Of a DNA stretch of 64,000 bases, positions 9,408 to 17,876 are shown piece by piece; within the stretch, counting starts at the first letter, position 1; every line of letters begins with the position of its first letter. The notes under the pieces are model-generated. The model ran no database searches. It was not told the DNA's origin and saw only the letters and a program-made list of their open reading frames with translations. The stretch is from Archangium lipolyticum (GTDB lineage: Bacteria; Myxococcota; Myxococcia; Myxococcales; Myxococcaceae): contig NZ_JANKBZ010000002.1 of the NCBI RefSeq assembly GCF_024623785.1, positions 1-64,000 on the forward strand, read 5' to 3'. A program made the translations under genes and the position numbers.

Positions 9408-10574
9408 ATGGGATGGGAACGCATCAAGCGCTGGTTCTCGAGAAGTCCGGGCGACCCGAGTGGACGCCCTCCACCGAAGGCGGATGGCGGCCTCGCGAGC
9501 CTGCCCGACATCCCGTGGCTCCAGCCGGAAGCCAATCCCTGGGGCGTGCCCGTGCTCGACGTGCGCCCGGTGACGCTCGGCATGCTGTCGGCCTCGAAGT
9601 CCCCCGAGGCCGCCACGAACCTCGTCTCCATGGGCCAGGAAGACGGCACCGTGTTCATCGGGGCCCAGCCCCTCGTTCCGCGCCGCATCACCACGGACCT
9701 CCGCTTCCGCGTGGATGCCGTGCTGCCCGATGGCGTCCTCTTCTCCCCTCGGGAGATGGAGCACAAATGGGGGCTCTATCTCCTCCACCCGCATCTCCTC
9801 GTCGTGCGCAGTTGGACGCGCCAGGTGCACGCCGTGGCGGACTTCGAGCGCCGGGGAGACACCCTCGTCATCACGAGCATCGCCGGCGCTCTCACCGGTC
9901 AGGAGGAGCCTCCCAGCCTCACCGTCCTCGTGCTCGATTTCCTCTTGCGCACCCATGCTCTCTCCCTCCCCTACCCGGCGCCACTCCCGGAAGGACTGGA
10001 GGCCGAGCCAAAGGCAGCCGCCACGTGGTGCATGTCGATGTTCGGCAACCAGGTGCACTTCGCGACGCCGCATCCTCTCCCCCCGACTCCGCCCGAGGCG
10101 ATGCTGCGCACCGACTCGCTCCTCCACATCGCGGTCGCGCGAGGCGATACCCACACCGTCGACCGTCAGCTCGACGCGGGCGTCCCCCTCACCGTGTGGG
10201 CCCGGGACGGACTGACGCCACTCCACTGGGCCCTCGTCAGCCGCCAGGGTACGGCCATGCTCGAGCACCTCCTGACGAAGGGCTCTCCCGTGGACGTACG
10301 TTCCGTCGAGGGCGCCACCCCGCTGATGAATGCCACCCAGAGCGGCCGGGACGAGCTGCTCTCCTGGCTGCTCGACCATGGCGCGGACCCGAACGCCGTG
10401 GATGCGCGGGGCTTCACCGCCCTGCACCGCGCGGCGGAGATGGGACACCTCGAGTGCGTGCGCATCCTGCTCGCGCGAGGCGCCCGGCCCGACCCGGCCG
10501 CGCAAGGCCATACCCCGCGCTCGCTCGCGGAGCACCAGAAGCACGAGGACATCGTCCGGTTGCTGGGCGGTTGA
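9408..10574 (+). CDS. Ankyrin-repeat protein
   Basis: A 388-residue protein with an N-terminal part of unknown fold (about 1-235, with LYLLHPHLLVVRSWTRQVHAV) and a C-terminal block of four to five ankyrin repeats (about 240-385), for example DGLTPLHWALVSRQGTAML, GATPLMNATQSGRDELLSWL and GFTALHRAAEMGHLECVRIL. Ankyrin repeats mediate protein-protein contact; no enzyme motif is visible. No signal peptide is seen. A clear ribosome-binding site is missing before this ATG, so the true start may be a little downstream. Confidence 0.8.
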   Translation: MGWERIKRWFSRSPGDPSGRPPPKADGGLASLPDIPWLQPEANPWGVPVLDVRPVTLGMLSASKSPEAATNLVSMGQEDGTVFIGAQPLVPRRITTDLRFRVDAVLPDGVLFSPREMEHKWGLYLLHPHLLVVRSWTRQVHAVADFERRGDTLVITSIAGALTGQEEPPSLTVLVLDFLLRTHALSLPYPAPLPEGLEAEPKAAATWCMSMFGNQVHFATPHPLPPTPPEAMLRTDSLLHIAVARGDTHTVDRQLDAGVPLTVWARDGLTPLHWALVSRQGTAMLEHLLTKGSPVDVRSVEGATPLMNATQSGRDELLSWLLDHGADPNAVDARGFTALHRAAEMGHLECVRILLARGARPDPAAQGHTPRSLAEHQKHEDIVRLLGG

Positions 10575-10721
10575 CCGCCTTGTTTCGCCATGGTGGGAGC
10601 CGCCACAAGCTCTCCGCTGAGAAGGACGTTCGAGCTCCAGCGGCAGGTTCCTGCAGGTGGGCTGGCCTTCGCGAAGCCCCGCGGGGAGGTGCCCCGGCCG
10701 AGGATGTTCTCAGCCACCTGT

Positions 10722-11456
10722 TCAAAGGGCGGAGGGGCCGTTCAGCGCGTGCCGCAGGGCCTCCACGGCCGCCCGGTCGGTGCGCCGGGCGAGGGGAGAC
10801 GCGAAGCCGAGTGCCGCCACGCGCGGATCGGCCGGCACGTGTGGCACCGAGCATGATGCGTGCACCTCACGCGCGCCGGTCTTCGCCAGCAACTCCGACA
10901 CCGTGTCGGGCCGCACGCCGCTGCCCGGCATGATGGAGAGCCGGCCCGCCGCTGCCCGTGTCACCGCCGCGATCGTCTCCACCCCGGCGAGCGCCGTCGC
11001 GCATCCCCCCGAGGTGAGGATCCGCGCGAACCCCAGCGACACGGCCGTCTCCAGCGCCTCCAACGGGTCGGGCACCAGATCGAATGCCCTGTGCAGCGCC
11101 ACCTCGAGCCCGGTGGCATGTGCGACGAGCGCCGCGAGCGCGTCCGCGTCGAGCCGCCCGTCTGGCCGGCTCGCGCCCAGCACCACGCCGGTGAGTCCCG
11201 CCTCGCGTGCCGCGTCGATGTCCGCGCGCATCACGTCCAGCGTCGCCGCGTCGTAGACGAAGTCGCCCGCCCGCGGCCGGATCATCGCCAACACTGGCAG
11301 GCCGAGCGTCGCTGCCCGCGCCATCAGCCCTCGCGACGGGGTGAGGCCCCCCACCTCCAGCGCGGCGCACAGCTCGATCCGGTCGGCGCCCCCTTCGGCC
11401 GCCGCTACCAGGCCGGCCATGTCATCCACACAGACTTCCAGGGTGATACGCGGCAT
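10722..11456 (-). CDS. cutC: CutC family protein
   Basis: 244 residues, the usual length of the family. The start is the ATG at 11454-11456 (MPRITLEVCVDDMAG), because the upstream extension is low-complexity and out of character. Family motifs are GGADRIELCAALEVGGLTPS near the start, MIRPRAGDFVY, GVVLGASRPDGRLD, HRAFDLVPDPLEAL and LTSGGC, forming a TIM barrel. CutC was named for copper homeostasis in E. coli, but a direct copper role is disputed; its biochemical activity is uncertain. Cytoplasmic. It follows the ThuA-lectin gene on the same strand by 94 bases. Confidence 0.93.
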   Translation of the reverse strand: MPRITLEVCVDDMAGLVAAAEGGADRIELCAALEVGGLTPSRGLMARAATLGLPVLAMIRPRAGDFVYDAATLDVMRADIDAAREAGLTGVVLGASRPDGRLDADALAALVAHATGLEVALHRAFDLVPDPLEALETAVSLGFARILTSGGCATALAGVETIAAVTRAAAGRLSIMPGSGVRPDTVSELLAKTGAREVHASCSVPHVPADPRVAALGFASPLARRTDRAAVEALRHALNGPSAL

Positions 11457-11550
11457 GAGACGGCCCTCTTGGATGTGGATGCCACCGAGGCGCGGAAAGG
11501 AGCGGAGGGGCCGAGACCCGGCACCTCCACTCCGTGGACCGCTCCAGGTA

Positions 11551-12822
11551 CTACGGCTGCTGGGTGAGGGTGAACGACTGGGCAGCGCTGCCGTTGCAGT
11601 AGGATTGCACCAGCTGGGCGCTGTCGGCGGAACCCACGGTGGTGAGGCACTTGGAGCTGTGACGGCTGACGAAGTGGTACGAACCACCGGCCTCCACCAC
11701 CGGCAGCCACTGCTGATTGTTGCCGCCGCCATAGGCCCACAGCTGGATCGGCGCGCCGTCGGCCGTGGACACGTCCTTCACGTCGAGAACCTGGGTGCTG
11801 TTGAGGCGGCTGTTGATCCGCACGTAACCGCTGCTGGTCGCCTGGAACTGGTAGTGCTGCGCGTAGGTGTTGTTGCAGGTGTATTGCTGAACCACGGTGC
11901 CGTTCGCCGAGGCCGCTGACCTGGCATCCACGCACTTGCCGGCGCCCTTGCCGGTCACGGTGTACCAGGCGGTGGGCGAGATGGGTCCCGGCGGAGGCGT
12001 TGTACCGGCTCCGCCCAGCCACTTCAGCCCGTCGATGATGAACCTGTTCTGGATCTCGCTGGCGAACGTCGAGGACAGTGGGGTGTTGTTGGAGTAGTTC
12101 ATCGCGTTGTGGCCGAAGTTCGCGTACAGCATCTTGAACTTCTTGTTGGTCCACAGGATGGGATAGTCACCGCTGTACCAGGACTGGTTGGGATCGGTAC
12201 CCAGCGGGAAGCTCACGGGATCGACCGAGGCGAGCACCTGGATGTCTGGGTTGTTGCGCAGGTTGTTGCTCCAGCTGTACCACTCGCTCACCGCGGAGGT
12301 GAACGTCGCCGGCAGGTGCGAAGTCGACGGGTGCGTCTGGTTCTCGACCTTCAGCACGGCGGTGGTGGGGCCCCAGGTGTTCGACCAGAACGCACCAGAG
12401 CCGAGGAACTGGTTGTGGTACCAGCTCCAGCTGTCCGGGGACGTGGTGAACGCGGAGACGTGGAATCCCATGAAGCCGCCGCCGCCCTGCATGTACTGCT
12501 GGAACGCGGAGCGCTGGGCCGCGGTCTGCGGCTGGTCATCCAGGAACATCACGACCTGGTACTGGGCGAGGTTGCTGGCGTTGAGCTGGTCCCAGTTGTT
12601 GGTGGCCGTGTAGGAGAAGCCGTTCTGCGTGGCGATCTGGGGAAACCAGATGTTCGCTTCCCTGACGAAGTCGATGTGGGCCGCGTCCCAGGTGCCGTTG
12701 TAGAAGGCCAGCACCTTGAAGCTCGGCGTCTGCGCCACCGCCGGGCTCGATGCGAGGAAGAAACACACGGCGAGCATTGCGAGCGATTGCACCACTCGGT
12801 CGTTCTTGAGGCCTGCGATCAT
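11551..12822 (-). CDS. Secreted ThuA-domain protein with ricin-type lectin domain
   Basis: 423 residues. A signal peptide (about 1-31, ending SSPAVAQ) is followed by a ThuA-like, glutamine-amidotransferase-fold domain (about 35-270; FKVLAFYNGTWDAAH, QGGGGFMGFHVSAF, YPILWTNKKFKMLYANFGHNA). A proline-rich linker (TTPPPGPISP) leads to a C-terminal ricin B-type beta-trefoil (about 285-420) with repeated QxW-like motifs such as NNQQWLPV. ThuA domains are linked to sugar metabolism in several bacteria, but the reaction is not established. The lectin domain points to binding of extracellular glycans. Confidence 0.87.
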   Translation of the reverse strand: MIAGLKNDRVVQSLAMLAVCFFLASSPAVAQTPSFKVLAFYNGTWDAAHIDFVREANIWFPQIATQNGFSYTATNNWDQLNASNLAQYQVVMFLDDQPQTAAQRSAFQQYMQGGGGFMGFHVSAFTTSPDSWSWYHNQFLGSGAFWSNTWGPTTAVLKVENQTHPSTSHLPATFTSAVSEWYSWSNNLRNNPDIQVLASVDPVSFPLGTDPNQSWYSGDYPILWTNKKFKMLYANFGHNAMNYSNNTPLSSTFASEIQNRFIIDGLKWLGGAGTTPPPGPISPTAWYTVTGKGAGKCVDARSAASANGTVVQQYTCNNTYAQHYQFQATSSGYVRINSRLNSTQVLDVKDVSTADGAPIQLWAYGGGNNQQWLPVVEAGGSYHFVSRHSSKCLTTVGSADSAQLVQSYCNGSAAQSFTLTQQP

Positions 12823-13168
12823 GCGGAACCTTCCGGTTCTCTGCGGAATCGACGTGGCGGCGGACGGCGCGGCGCTGCGTCCTTCCCGCAGGGAGTGGCC
12901 GGCCCCTGGATGGGACCGGGCACGTCCCTGGCTATCGCAGCTTCACGACGCGACTCAAGACATTCCGGTTTGTCGAGTAATCCACGCGTCAGTGCGGAGG
13001 AAGGTGCGACGGATTGGTCCTCAGGGGGCTTGGACTCTTCCGACACTTCGAATGCTCGCCAGTGGTACCGCAACAATGACTCCTTCGACGGGGCTGCGCG
13101 TACCCGCCTCAGGGACCTGGGGTAGCATCCGGGCACTTCTTCACCACCCCTGGGGGGTAGCTGTCCAC
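12823..13168. other. Divergent intergenic region upstream of the P450 gene
   Basis: 346 bases between the divergent ThuA-lectin and P450 genes. No coding sequence was supported on either strand. It ends in a small palindrome (ACCCC, TGG, GGGGT at 13146-13158) just before the P450 start. The promoter of the whole 13169-19742 gene set presumably lies here, but no consensus boxes are convincing. Confidence 0.45.
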
Positions 13169-14365
13169 ATGTCCGTCCGGTTGAATCTCTTCACGCCCGA
13201 GTTCCGTGCCAATCCCTATCCCTTCTTCGCCGAGCTGCGGCGCCAGCTCGGGCTCGCCCAGGTGGATCCGCTCGGTTTCTGGGCCGTCTCCCGGTACGCC
13301 GACATCCTGCACGTCCTGAAGAATCCCCAGCTCTTCTCCTCCACCGGCCACCGAGCACCCGCGGAGCCCGAGTGGCTGGGGCGCAGCAGCCCGTTCGCGC
13401 AGTCCATGGTCATGGTGGATCCGCCCCAGCACACCCGCCTCCGGTCGCTCGTCAACCGCGCCTTCGGCCCCACCGCCCTGAGCCGGATGGAGCCGCGCAT
13501 CCGCGCCTACGCCCGGCAGGCGGCCGACGAGCTGTCCCTCGGCCGCACCGTGGACTTCGTCGATTCCTTCGCCCTGCGCGTGCCCGCCGCCGTCATCGGC
13601 GAGCTGCTCGGCCTGGACCCCTCGCTGCACCCGCGCTTCAAGCGCTGGGCGGACGACATCAACAACACCACCTCCACCCCTCCGGATGCGCATGAGTGGC
13701 ACGCGCAGATCCGGGGCACCTACACGGAGATGGAGCAGTACCTCAAGGAGGTCATCGCGGAGCGCCGCCGCTCCCCTCGCGAGGACATGGTGAGTGATCT
13801 GCTCGCCTCCCGTATCGAGGGTGAAGCCCTCACGGACGCGGAGCTGTTGGGCTTCCTCTTCCTGCTGCTCATCGCCGGCCTGGAGACCACCGTCCACCTG
13901 CTGGGCCACTCCGCCCTGGTGCTCGCCGAGCGCCCGGACGTGTTCGCGCGCGTGCGCGCGGACCGCTCGCTGATTCCCCGGTTCATCGAGGAGGTGCTGC
14001 GGTACGAGCCCGTCGCCCAGACGATTCTGCGGCTCACCACCGCCGACACGGAGCTGTGTGGCGTCCGGCTGCCGGCGGGTTCGCACATCATGTTGCTGCT
14101 GGGCTCGGCCTGCCACGACGAGGCCCAGTTCCCCAACAGTGAGAGCTTCGACCTCGACCGTCAGGGCCAGCAGACCATGCCCTTCGGCCACGGCATCCAC
14201 TTCTGCCTCGGCGCCCCCCTGGCCCGGCTGGAGGCGCGGCTGGCCCTGGATGCACTGCTCGACCGGTGCGGCGGCCTGGTTCGCGACGCCGCGCCCGTGC
14301 AGTGGCACGCGTCGATCGTCGTCCGTGGGCCCACGGTGCTGCCGCTCACCGTGCTGCCGGGTTGA
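13169..14365 (+). CDS. Cytochrome P450
   Basis: A soluble bacterial P450 of 398 residues. The I-helix motif AGLETT begins at 236, the K-helix ExxR motif is EVLR at 275-278, and the heme loop FGHGIHFCLG supplies the cysteine ligand Cys346. No redox partner is encoded nearby. The start MSVRLNLFTPEF fits the usual N-terminus of class I bacterial P450s. Only 16 bases separate it from the DUF6624-like gene, so it is probably the first gene of the putative RiPP operon and may oxidise the peptide. A role in another secondary metabolite is possible. Confidence 0.94.
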   Translation: MSVRLNLFTPEFRANPYPFFAELRRQLGLAQVDPLGFWAVSRYADILHVLKNPQLFSSTGHRAPAEPEWLGRSSPFAQSMVMVDPPQHTRLRSLVNRAFGPTALSRMEPRIRAYARQAADELSLGRTVDFVDSFALRVPAAVIGELLGLDPSLHPRFKRWADDINNTTSTPPDAHEWHAQIRGTYTEMEQYLKEVIAERRRSPREDMVSDLLASRIEGEALTDAELLGFLFLLLIAGLETTVHLLGHSALVLAERPDVFARVRADRSLIPRFIEEVLRYEPVAQTILRLTTADTELCGVRLPAGSHIMLLLGSACHDEAQFPNSESFDLDRQGQQTMPFGHGIHFCLGAPLARLEARLALDALLDRCGGLVRDAAPVQWHASIVVRGPTVLPLTVLPG

Positions 14366-14381
14366 GGTGGAGGCTTGACGG

Positions 14382-14987
14382 ATGGCTGATGCGACAGGGA
14401 CACGGCGGCGGTCGCGGAGCGGAGCCCGGACGGGCCGCCCGGCCGCCGCCTCCGGGGTGGATCGAGAGGCGCGCGCCCAGTTGCTGCAACTGGACCGCAT
14501 CGACAGTGCCCTGCGCTCCCGCTGGGTCCAGAGCGGCTTCAAGGATCGCGGGCTCCAGCGCAAGCTCGATGCGCTGAGCGCCGCGGGCATCGAGTGGTTG
14601 CGAGAGGTGATCTCGCTTCACGGGTGGCCCGGGCGGAGCCTGGTGGGGAGCAGGGCCGCCGACGCCGCGAGCCGGCTCATCCAGCATGCCGAGTGCTCCC
14701 TGGCCTTCCAGCGCCGCTGTCTGCGCCTGACCGAGGAGGCCGCGGCGCGGGGCGATGTTCCCCTGAGGCACGTGGCCTATCTCACCGACGTGGTGCGCCT
14801 GCGCGCGGGACGGAAGCAGCTCTTCGGGACGAAGTTCCGCGAGGTGGACGGCGAGCTCGTCCCGTACCCGATCGAGAAGGAAGCCGAGGTGGACGCGCGC
14901 AGAAAACAGATGGAGCTGGAACCCCTGGCCGCATACGCTCGACGCCTACGGCGGAGGTTCCCGCCACGGCGGACGAGGCGGCGATGA
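14382..14987 (+). CDS. DUF6624-like protein
   Basis: 201 residues. An Arg-rich N-terminus is followed by a helical domain with RGLQRKLDALSAAGIEWL, GWPGRSLVGSRAADAASRLI, QHAECSLAFQ, LTDVVRLRAGRKQLFGTKF. The glycine-tryptophan-proline turn, the (I)QHA...FQ stretch and the LTD...G..Q.(F/Y)GT(K/Q)F end are the pattern I associate with DUF6624; no biochemical function is known. The C-terminus is very basic. Its stop overlaps the next start as ATGA (14984-14987), implying translational coupling to the first JmjC-like gene. Confidence 0.6.
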   Translation: MADATGTRRRSRSGARTGRPAAASGVDREARAQLLQLDRIDSALRSRWVQSGFKDRGLQRKLDALSAAGIEWLREVISLHGWPGRSLVGSRAADAASRLIQHAECSLAFQRRCLRLTEEAAARGDVPLRHVAYLTDVVRLRAGRKQLFGTKFREVDGELVPYPIEKEAEVDARRKQMELEPLAAYARRLRRRFPPRRTRRR

Positions 14988-16228
14988 AACGCGGGCTCGA
15001 TTGGGGCCACTTCGTGCGGCACCACTGGGAGAAGACTCCCGCGCTGCTGTCCCTGGGCGAACCTGTCGCTCCACCGGATCAGGTGTTCCGGACCGTCGTC
15101 GAGGCCAGCGAGCCCTTCCGCTTCGGAACGCGCTTCAAGGCGCTCCCCAACGTGAAGTTCCTCGCGGGGAGTGCCCAGCTCCGCTCCCCCGGCAAGCTCC
15201 TGCCCGGAGACGGGGATCGCGACGTGGACGGCTACGTCCGCCGTGTTGCCTCCAAAGTAGGGAAGCGGCAGTTCCAGCTCCTCGTCGAGCAGCCGCTCCT
15301 GCTCGATTTCGCCCTCTGGGACAGGCTCCGGGTCTTCGTCCGCGGGCTCCTGGAGCGTGTCGGCTTTCCGGTGCTCCCCATCGTCAGCGACGTCTTCCTG
15401 GGGGACTTCGCCCGCGCGCCCCAGGGGCTCGCCAGACGGCCACACCACTCGGTCTTCACCCTGGTGCTCCAGGGCCGGTTGAGGGTCCGTGTCTGGAAGC
15501 GCCTCTGGGGCGAGTCCCCCAACGAGGCCGTGGATTTCCGCCGTCATCTCTCCGAGGCCACGACGCTGGAGGCCGGGGCGGGGGATGTCCTGTATGCGCC
15601 CTCGCGCTCCTGGCACCTGGAGGAGTGCCGGGGCAGTTGCATGGCCGTGCGGTTGTGGATCCCCGTGAAGGGAAGCCGCCCGGCCGACGCGGTCAAGGAC
15701 GTCCTCGTGACGCTCCTGGGCCAGCAGCTTCCCCAGGAGGGGGCGGTGCCCTATCTCGAGTACCCCTGGCGGCGCAGGCGTGGCGGCGCCGGAGCCTCGG
15801 TCCCCTCGCTGGTGCGCACGGCGGAGGGGCTCGAGGAGCTGGCTCGTGGCCCCGAGCTTCTCCAGGCCCTGCGCATCATCTGGGCCCAGCGCGTCAGCGC
15901 CTGTGGGCTCGAACCGGTTCCGCCCCCCCATGAGGCTCCGCCGTTGGAGGATTCCACGCTCGTGCGCGGCGCGCCGCACGGCCGCGTGGTGCGGATGCAG
16001 GACAGCCCGGGTCAGTGGATCTGGGCCGTCAACGGCCACGCGTTTCCCATGCCCGGAAGCACCGAGGCCCTCCAGGTCCTCGAGTCCCTGGAGTCCGGTG
16101 ACGCGGTGCGGGTGGGCGAGCTGTGCCGGGTGGCGCGGCGAGCCCCCCAACGCACGGAGCTCCGCCGGTTGCTGGAGACGCTCCACGCACTCCGTGCCCT
16201 CGAGGTCGTCTCTGGAGTGGAGGGCTGA
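14984..16228 (+). CDS. JmjC/cupin-like protein, metal site apparently degenerate
   Basis: 414 residues, starting at ATG 14984 inside the preceding stop. It is a paralogue of the next gene, with a matching N-terminus (DWGHFVRHHWEKTPAL) and a shared C-terminal domain (CGLEPVPPP, WAVNGHA). The distal iron-ligand position is kept as His211 (SWHLEE). The proximal HxD motif of JmjC-type 2-oxoglutarate/Fe(II) oxygenases is not seen: aligning on the following strand (FTLVLQG with FLFALHG) puts Arg and Pro where His and Asp belong. It may therefore be a non-catalytic partner or peptide-binding subunit. The alignment was made by eye. Confidence 0.72.
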   Translation: MKRGLDWGHFVRHHWEKTPALLSLGEPVAPPDQVFRTVVEASEPFRFGTRFKALPNVKFLAGSAQLRSPGKLLPGDGDRDVDGYVRRVASKVGKRQFQLLVEQPLLLDFALWDRLRVFVRGLLERVGFPVLPIVSDVFLGDFARAPQGLARRPHHSVFTLVLQGRLRVRVWKRLWGESPNEAVDFRRHLSEATTLEAGAGDVLYAPSRSWHLEECRGSCMAVRLWIPVKGSRPADAVKDVLVTLLGQQLPQEGAVPYLEYPWRRRRGGAGASVPSLVRTAEGLEELARGPELLQALRIIWAQRVSACGLEPVPPPHEAPPLEDSTLVRGAPHGRVVRMQDSPGQWIWAVNGHAFPMPGSTEALQVLESLESGDAVRVGELCRVARRAPQRTELRRLLETLHALRALEVVSGVEG

Positions 16229-16231
16229 CGG

Positions 16232-17554
16232 ATGCCGCGGATCGAGATCTCCACGACGTTCGATTGGGACACCTTCGTCCGGCGCTACTGGAACAAGCGC
16301 CCGGTGCTCTACAAGGGGACGTCCGCCTCGCCATTCGAGCCGGGGGATGTCTTCGACGCGGCCACGGGAGCGGCCCGGAGCTACCTGCGGAGCAGCCACG
16401 CCCCCGACAGTCTTCCCCACCTCCAGTTCACGATCGACCGGCTGCAGCAGGTCTTCCTCGCGCCGTGGCTCCCACGCGAGTCCGATGGCTCGCTGGAGGC
16501 GTATGACGCCCGGCTCGCGCCCCGGCTGGGCGATCGGCGCTATGCCCTCATCGTCACCCGGCTGCATGCTTCCGGGTTCGGCCTCTGGGCACGGGAGCGG
16601 GCCTTCTTCTCGGAGCTGTGGCGGCGCGTCGGGATTCCGATGACCGGAGGAATCACCACGCTGTTCCACGGCAACTACGAGCACAGCCCGGTGGGCGTCC
16701 ACCTGGACCGCTTCACCACCTTCCTCTTCGCTCTGCATGGGCGCAAGCGGATGCGCTTCTGGCCGAAGAAGCCCTGGAAGGAGCCGGTGAGTACGATCCT
16801 GGATTACGAGCCCTACCTGAAGGACTCGTTCGTGGCGGAGGTGGAGCCCGGCGACATCCTCTACTGGCCTTCGAGCTACTACCACGTGGGTGAGAGCGCG
16901 GGCCGGGGTGTCGCCACCAGCGTGAATGTCGGAATCCCCATCTCGGAGCACCTGTCGGTCTACGACGTCCATGACCTGCTGCGCGGCTTCGGGGACGAGA
17001 GCGCGAGCACCGGGCCAGCGAAGGGCGCCTCGCCCCTGGCTCGCGGCGTGCTCTCCGAGGAGGGGATCCTCTCCTCGGAGCTGCCCCGCGCGCTCATGGA
17101 GAGCGTGGGCGAGCTGCGCGGCCTGAGCCGGCCGAGGGAGGTGCGGCGTCAGCTGCGGACCACCTGGCTCAAGCGCCTCTCCGCGGCGGGCTTCGAGCCG
17201 GTGCCGCCCCCCGCGCGTGGCGGCCGGCTGAAGGATGAGGACCGTGTTCGTGGAGACCCCCGCTTCCCGATCCTCCTGGAGCCGGAAGGGACGGAGCATT
17301 GGATCTGCTCCGCCAACGGGCATGCCCTTCTCGGGGCGGGGCGCGTGGAGGCCGTGGCGCGGATGTTCGAGACCTTGAGCTCGGGCCGAGAGGTTCCTGT
17401 CGGAGAGCTGCTGCGGTCGTTCCGCTCACGCGCCACGGGGACGTCTGGAGCGGATGGCACGATCCCCGCCACGCGCGAGGGAATGCGACGTGTGCTGGAG
17501 AGGCTTCAGGCATTCCGCGCGCTTGATTCACGGAGGGCTGCATCGCGGGTTTGA
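16232..17554 (+). CDS. JmjC/cupin-like putative peptide hydroxylase
   Basis: 440 residues, starting three bases after the previous stop. The cupin core carries a complete facial triad: His157 and Asp159 in GVHLDRF, and distal His218 in SYYHVGES, with a likely 2-oxoglutarate-binding strand LHGRKRMRFW. Proteins of this fold hydroxylate side chains of proteins, ribosomal proteins or RiPP precursors using iron, oxygen and 2-oxoglutarate. A C-terminal domain with AGFEPVPPP and CSANGHA resembles a small winged-helix or binding module shared with the preceding paralogue. Context points to the 49-residue peptide encoded 81 bases downstream as the substrate (inference). Confidence 0.8.
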   Translation: MPRIEISTTFDWDTFVRRYWNKRPVLYKGTSASPFEPGDVFDAATGAARSYLRSSHAPDSLPHLQFTIDRLQQVFLAPWLPRESDGSLEAYDARLAPRLGDRRYALIVTRLHASGFGLWARERAFFSELWRRVGIPMTGGITTLFHGNYEHSPVGVHLDRFTTFLFALHGRKRMRFWPKKPWKEPVSTILDYEPYLKDSFVAEVEPGDILYWPSSYYHVGESAGRGVATSVNVGIPISEHLSVYDVHDLLRGFGDESASTGPAKGASPLARGVLSEEGILSSELPRALMESVGELRGLSRPREVRRQLRTTWLKRLSAAGFEPVPPPARGGRLKDEDRVRGDPRFPILLEPEGTEHWICSANGHALLGAGRVEAVARMFETLSSGREVPVGELLRSFRSRATGTSGADGTIPATREGMRRVLERLQAFRALDSRRAASRV

Positions 17555-17568
17555 TGGGAGTTGCTGGC

Positions 17569-17602
17569 TTGACGTCTTTTACTCGATGGTTGAAGCTATA
17601 CG
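17569..17602 (+). promoter_or_regulatory. AT-rich candidate promoter of the precursor-peptide gene
   Basis: An unusually AT-rich pocket in high-GC DNA. TTGACG (17569-17574) and TATACG (17597-17602) resemble -35 and -10 boxes, but the 22-base spacer is too long for a standard sigma-70 promoter. It lies between the second JmjC-like gene and the peptide gene, so the peptide may have its own strong promoter. Confidence 0.3.
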
Positions 17603-17635
17603 TGCCGTAAACCCTCACCTACGCGGAGAGTGCCC

Positions 17636-17785
17636 ATGTCGAAGGCGAACGCCAAGAAGGCCCCCCGGTCGTCGAAGCAGGCCCAGCTGAAGCTCGCGAA
17701 GATGATGCGCAGGCTGAACAAGACCAAGGCCTCCTCGAGCGCCAAGGTTCTGGGCAGCTGCTCCCGGTTCATCTACTGCGTCTAA
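17636..17785 (+). CDS. Putative RiPP precursor peptide, 49 aa
   Basis: The frame is ATG 17636 to TAA 17785, with GGAGAG six bases before the start. The first 31 residues are very basic and largely helical (MSKANAKKAPRSSKQAQLKL, then AKMMRRLNKTK), as in a leader recognised by modifying enzymes. The C-terminus is Ser- and Cys-rich: ASSSAKVLGSCSRFIYCV, with Ser33-35, Ser41, Cys42, Ser43 and Cys48. Serines could be dehydrated by the adjacent LanM-type enzyme, and Phe/Ile/Tyr/Val or leader lysines could be hydroxylated or cross-linked by the JmjC-like protein or P450. I know no family with this sequence. A small basic nucleic-acid-binding protein is the main alternative. Confidence 0.68.
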   Translation: MSKANAKKAPRSSKQAQLKLAKMMRRLNKTKASSSAKVLGSCSRFIYCV

Positions 17786-17848
17786 CCCGCTCGCGGGTGC
17801 TGTCTCCGAGACACGCGCGGTCCGGGGTTCACCGGGCGGCGCGTGTCT
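17786..17848 (+). terminator. Two hairpins between precursor and dehydratase genes
   Basis: A first stem (CCCGC 17786-17790, GCGGG 17793-17797) starts right after the precursor stop codon. A second has 10-bp perfect arms AGACACGCGC (17809-17818) and GCGCGTGTCT (17839-17848), followed by TCGTGTTTCT. The T content is modest, so it may be a partial terminator or an RNA-stabilising structure that makes more precursor transcript than enzyme transcript, a common arrangement in RiPP operons. Confidence 0.55.
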
Positions 17849-17876
17849 TCGTGTTTCTGGGGTGGGTGGCGACTCG

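Noticed and set aside
9187-9573. Short plus-strand frame upstream of the ankyrin gene
   Set aside because: No recognisable product and it overlaps the ankyrin gene in a different frame.
14777-17323. Minus-strand frame of 848 codons across the JmjC-like genes
   Set aside because: Antisense shadow; the plus strand carries two paralogous proteins with conserved metal-site motifs.
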